A DNA stretch of 53,580 nt, taken from positions 1-53,580 of the forward strand of contig JAGQGU010000018.1 of NCBI GenBank assembly GCA_020432165.1, read 5' to 3'. The notes under the pieces were generated by a model that was not told the DNA's origin, searched no databases, and worked only from the letters and a program-made list of their open reading frames with translations. The translations under genes were made by a program, and so were the position numbers. Each line of letters opens with the position of its first letter. Position 1 is the stretch's first letter. This document shows, one piece after another, positions 50,883-53,580 of the stretch. This DNA comes from Thermomicrobiales bacterium (lineage in GTDB: Bacteria; Chloroflexota; Chloroflexia; Thermomicrobiales; UBA6265).

Positions 50883-50905
50883 GGACCCCCGCGCGCAGCG
50901 CGTCC
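50883..50905 (-). promoter_or_regulatory. Leader element copy 4, upstream of the second lysX
   Basis: On the minus strand GGAC, inner stem GCGC-tgc-GCGC, GGGG bulge, GTCC, then TTCC. It is preceded by GACTCTG. The outer arm ends 20 bases before the ATG at 50863 or 35 bases before the TTG at 50848, the same distance seen for copies 1 and 3. Confidence 0.5.
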
Positions 50906-50929
50906 AGAGTCTCAACCGACTACCTAAAC

Positions 50930-51124
50930 CGGGCTGCCCGTGCATAAAGCACGGGCCTCCGTATCGCTCCCGAGAGACAATGCCACCCGTGTCCAGCGTA
51001 GGCCCGGAGTTTAGCCCCGGGCTTCGGACCGGGATAACGGCGGCAGAGCCGCCGTTGCGGGCGGATACTCTTCGAGATCCGCCCCTACGTAACCCATCCC
51101 CGGGTATGAAACCCGGGGCTACGT
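50930..51124. repeat. Palindrome cluster between lysK and the second lysX
   Basis: Units: GCCCGTGC-ATAA-AGCACGGGC CTCCG, a CGTAGGCCCGGAG-TTTA-GCCCCGGGC type, GGCGGC-AGA-GCCGCC, GGGCGGAT...ATCCGCCC CTACG and CCCCGGG-TATGA-AACCCGGGG CTACG. The last ends next to the lysK stop at 51125. Confidence 0.8.
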
Positions 51125-52225
51125 CTACAAGTCGCCCACAAGGGGCGACACTACCGAGCCTCCGAAGCTCCTCAGGACTTGTGTCAGCACCCTCACGGCC
51201 TGCAGATACTCTGCCAACTCGATCCGCTCATCCGGGGTGTGATCCAGACTGGAGTCGCCAGGGCCATAGGCCACAATCGGGCAACCCCACGCCGGACCAA
51301 CCACGTTCATATCGGATGTCCCCAGCTTCAACGTGAACCCCGGCTTCCCACCCTCCTGGCGGATACTGCGCAGGAATGGTGGCACCAGTTTGCTTTGCTT
51401 GGTGGTGCGATACCCCTCCTGCAAGCCATCGATATGCAAGTTCGCGTCGCCAGCGAGCTTGTAGAGTCTCTGGGTAAGCTTCGCGACATCCAGATCCGGG
51501 GGCAACCGCAATCCGATGGAAAGCTCGGCAACATCTTCAAGTCCATTACTGGTGGTATTGAAGCTGCGCAGGCTGGGACCAATGCTCCAGAAATTCCCCT
51601 TGGCATCGGCGTTCCAGGAAGCAATCTCATCCTGCAAAGCGTTCCAGAATGTGACCGCCTCCTGTGCGACCGATTCGCCAGGACCGGCGGTGTGGCGACT
51701 ACTGCGCTTCAATGTGTAGATCAGCGAGTACGAGCCACGATAGCCGAGGCAGAGCGCATCCCACCCACTCGGCTCGCCGATGATGCAATAGGCCGGTGCT
51801 GGCCAGGTGGCGATTTCGTTGGCCCCGGGCGATCCAATGACTTCCTCACCCGTAGCACCGACAACCGTCACCGTACAGTTAAGATCGGAAGCTGCCCGGC
51901 TTGCCGCCGCCACAAAGGTGGCAAGCGGACCCTTGGCATCGACGGCTCCGCGTCCCCAGAGCACACCATCCACAATCTCAACCGGGATGTGCCCTGGTAC
52001 GGTATCGATATGACCAAGCAGCACGATATGCATATCGCCGGAACCAATCCGACCAATGGCGCTACCCGAGGTAGACTCGATCAGCTCGAAGCCGCGACTG
52101 GCCATAACACCGCGCAGATACTGCACGGCATCGCGTTCCTGATGCGAAAGGCTGGGAATGGCAACAAGCGAGCGCAAGAGCTCGATATCGAGCTGATCCT
52201 GATGCTGCTCAGGTGAGAGCGACAT
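51125..52225 (-). CDS. lysK: LysK, M20-family hydrolase releasing lysine (or ornithine) from LysW
   Basis: A metallopeptidase of 366 residues, M20/ArgE-DapE group: VLLGHIDTVPGHIPVEIVDG (metal His and D), the bridging Asp in GRGAVDAKGPLATFV, catalytic E-E in VVGATGEEVIGSPGA, CIIGEPSGWDALCLGYRGS and, at the end, the metal His in GDSSLDHTPDERIE. LysK cleaves LysW-gamma-lysine to lysine plus free LysW, and in some organisms also LysW-ornithine. Length and motif order match Thermus LysK. The ATG at 52225 lies 17 bases inside the upstream LysX-like gene, so the two are translationally coupled. Confidence 0.92.
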   Translation of the reverse strand: MSLSPEQHQDQLDIELLRSLVAIPSLSHQERDAVQYLRGVMASRGFELIESTSGSAIGRIGSGDMHIVLLGHIDTVPGHIPVEIVDGVLWGRGAVDAKGPLATFVAAASRAASDLNCTVTVVGATGEEVIGSPGANEIATWPAPAYCIIGEPSGWDALCLGYRGSYSLIYTLKRSSRHTAGPGESVAQEAVTFWNALQDEIASWNADAKGNFWSIGPSLRSFNTTSNGLEDVAELSIGLRLPPDLDVAKLTQRLYKLAGDANLHIDGLQEGYRTTKQSKLVPPFLRSIRQEGGKPGFTLKLGTSDMNVVGPAWGCPIVAYGPGDSSLDHTPDERIELAEYLQAVRVLTQVLRSFGGSVVSPLVGDL

Positions 52226-53072
52226 TGCGCACCTCCTTCTCCCGCGCCATAAGTTTGCGCAAGGCATGGGCAGCAATCGCATCTTCCACGGTTGTCTCGC
52301 CAAGGAGGGTCGCTTTGCGAAAATCCGCCAGTGGCACGGCATCCCACGCTACCCATTCGCCATGTTGCAGTGCCACATCCACGGCAATACTACCCGCGTC
52401 AATCGATTTGGCAGCAAATTCGGCCACCGCCAGCGCCTCGGCCGGGGGGATTCGCTCACCATCGACCGCAACCGCTGTGAAACCAGCCACGTGGAGGCGA
52501 TACCATTCGGTGTCACCGATGGTTGCACCGGCCTGCAAGATCACAATCTCTTCTTCATCCGTACCGAGCACCACGCGATGCTCAATAACGGCATCGGCGG
52601 TATCAGCATCAGCCAACGAAACCGGCGCGCTGCTGTGAATGGTTGGAAACATCGTGGCTGGATAGCCAAGCTGATTGGCCGCGATGATCGCTGTGCTTTC
52701 GCTAAAAGCCGCCAGCGTGGCCGGTCGCGGCACACCAGCCGCATCCCAAACCGTAGCCACCTGGAGACGGTTGCGGCGACTGGCGACACCACCATCGATA
52801 ATCGTCACACCGGCCTGCCGGAGCAGGCGATTGATGATGCGACCAACAGCGCGGTTACTGATGCGATCGATCATCACCAGCGGGATAGCATCGTCGTTAC
52901 CGGATGCAGCCGCGACGAAGCGCTGAACATCGTGGAGGGTAGGACCGGGAGGCAAGGGCATGGCCGCGGGAGGGATGGGCATGGTGCAAACACCCGCGCG
53001 CTCAAGCGCGGCGATGACCAATTTTTCCTCAACGCGGACGCGTGCAGTGAGCACGCCAATTGCCGTTGCCAT
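52209..53072 (-). CDS. Third LysX-family protein with lost ATP-grasp residues (pseudoenzyme)
   Basis: A protein of 287 residues. Homology to LysX is clear at the start ([20 protein letters not shown] against [20 protein letters not shown]) and in AAGVPRPATLAAFSES...NQLGYP. But the ATP lysine is F142 (GYPATMFP for GYPVVLKP), the Gly-rich GSWGRL loop is HSSAPV, GRDIR is TEWYR, and the magnesium site N-E-V-N is AWDAV. An extra segment (residues about 30-62, Pro-rich) is present. So ATP ligase chemistry seems lost while the fold is kept. Coupled to lysK (17-base overlap). It could bind LysW or aminoadipate as a regulator, or be a subunit of LysX. Confidence 0.75.
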   Translation of the reverse strand: MATAIGVLTARVRVEEKLVIAALERAGVCTMPIPPAAMPLPPGPTLHDVQRFVAAASGNDDAIPLVMIDRISNRAVGRIINRLLRQAGVTIIDGGVASRRNRLQVATVWDAAGVPRPATLAAFSESTAIIAANQLGYPATMFPTIHSSAPVSLADADTADAVIEHRVVLGTDEEEIVILQAGATIGDTEWYRLHVAGFTAVAVDGERIPPAEALAVAEFAAKSIDAGSIAVDVALQHGEWVAWDAVPLADFRKATLLGETTVEDAIAAHALRKLMAREKEVRNVALT

Positions 53073-53090
53073 AGTTACCTCACCAAGCAG

Positions 53091-53138
53091 GTAGTGGGGC
53101 AGCTTGTCTGCCCCTGATGGGCGGAGATCGTCTCCGCC
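53091..53138. repeat. Compact two-hairpin palindromic element, copy 2
   Basis: GTAG-T, then GGGGCAG-cttgt-CTGCCCC (53096-53114) and GGCGGAGA-tcg-TCTCCGCC (53120-53138), followed by AGCG. The first stem equals that of the 7991 copy. The second has a different sequence but is still paired. It sits 19 bases upstream of the third LysX-like gene's start. Confidence 0.7.
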
Positions 53139-53152
53139 AGCGTATGTAGGCC

Positions 53153-53580
53153 CTCAACCCCGGGTATAAAACCCGGGGCTACGTTGAGCGGCGTGGCCCC
53201 CGGGTTGGAGGGTCGTCTCCCGAAGCCCGGGGATCAACCCCGGGCCTACGTCTGGGCGCGAGGCCCCCGGTTGAGTCCAGATTCCCAGGTAGGCCCGCGC
53301 TTTATGCGCGGGTTCGAGAGTCGGTCTCTCAACCCCGGGTATAAAACCCGGGGCTACGTTGAGCGGCGTGGCTCCCGGGTTTAGCCCGGGGGTTTCAGAG
53401 TCGTCTCCCAAACCCCGGGTATAAGGGCTCGCTCCGCTGCTCGTGGTTCGCTTTGCTCACCACTCGGCCGCCTTCGGCACCCCGGGGCTACGTCTGGGCT
53501 CGAGGCCTCCGGTTGAGCCCAGATACCCAGGTAGGCCCGCGCTTTACGCGCGGGCTCGAGAGTCGGTCTCTCAACCCCGG
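53153..53580. repeat. Large compound repeat array running off the window end
   Basis: The last 508 bases (53073-53580) contain no gene. A composite unit starts with CTCAACCCCGGG at 53153, again at 53328, and a third begins at 53570. The first unit is 175 bases, the second 242. Each holds, in order, a CCCCGGG palindrome, a CTCCCGGG-type unit, a TCTGGGC...GCCCAGA stem (9-base arms in unit 2), and CCCGCGC-TTTA-GCGCGGG. Unit 2 has a longer loop insertion of about 67 bases in its second palindrome. LysW was not found in this stretch. Confidence 0.85.

Overview
The window is a bacterial chromosome segment with mid-to-high GC and dense gene packing, including many 4-base ATGA overlaps. There are no rRNA or tRNA genes, no CRISPR array and no insertion sequence. 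My best guess is a Chloroflexota bacterium of the Thermomicrobia type. This is an inference from the LysW-dependent lysine pathway, the many RelB, TIGR02587/02588, DR2398-type and maleylpyruvate-isomerase-type families, and the intergenic spaces packed with GC-rich palindromes that end in CTACG. Nothing in the window proves the taxon.

Layout. 0-0.4 kb: end of a RelB/DinJ antitoxin followed by a decayed toxin. 0.4-3.5 kb: membrane proteins, including a CDP-alcohol phosphatidyltransferase and the TIGR02587/TIGR02588 pair. 3.8-8.8 kb: a LysN-like aminotransferase, an MFS exporter, a flavoprotein and a DinB-like protein. 9-16 kb: a membrane-anchored LysM/C39 peptidase, an ArsR-like regulator coupled to a PPi-type phosphofructokinase fused to a DUF2171-like domain, a helicase-associated-domain protein and a VOC protein. 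16-17.2 kb: a highly structured intergenic element and rplY. 17.3-25.1 kb: an amino-sugar/glycan locus (nanE, a GlcNAc-kinase-like ATPase and an M23 peptidase on the minus strand; two peptide-type ABC permeases and a binding protein on the plus strand; a GH130 phosphorylase). 25.4-29.5 kb: a four-gene operon of two tandem CodA-like amidohydrolases, a B3/B4-domain protein and a divergent protein kinase. 29.5-42.6 kb: a TetR/EamA pair, aldo-keto reductase, GDPD, CCA-adding enzyme, MarR regulator, galactose mutarotase, UvrD-like helicase, secreted cyclophilin and an extracytoplasmic binding protein.

42.6-53.1 kb is the most interesting region. All genes lie on the minus strand and include lysJ, lysZ, lysY, lysK and three LysX-family proteins, broken up by palindromic repeats. 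With the LysN-like enzyme at 3.8 kb, this gives nearly the full LysW carrier-protein route from 2-oxoadipate to lysine. The carrier LysW itself is not in the window. Two LysX paralogues have intact ATP-grasp residues but different substrate-end loops, which fits a lysine plus arginine (LysX/ArgX) split. The third is clearly homologous but has lost its ATP- and metal-binding residues and looks like a pseudoenzyme.

Two sets of non-coding structure stand out. One is a palindrome family whose stems change in a compensatory way while the CTACG flank is kept; it sits at gene ends and even supplies some stop codons. The other is a leader element with a GGACC...GGTCC outer stem, an inner stem and a G-rich bulge. 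It occurs four times just upstream of, or inside, the 5' ends of minus-strand genes in the lysine region, and at lysY it could compete with a hairpin that covers the ribosome binding site.
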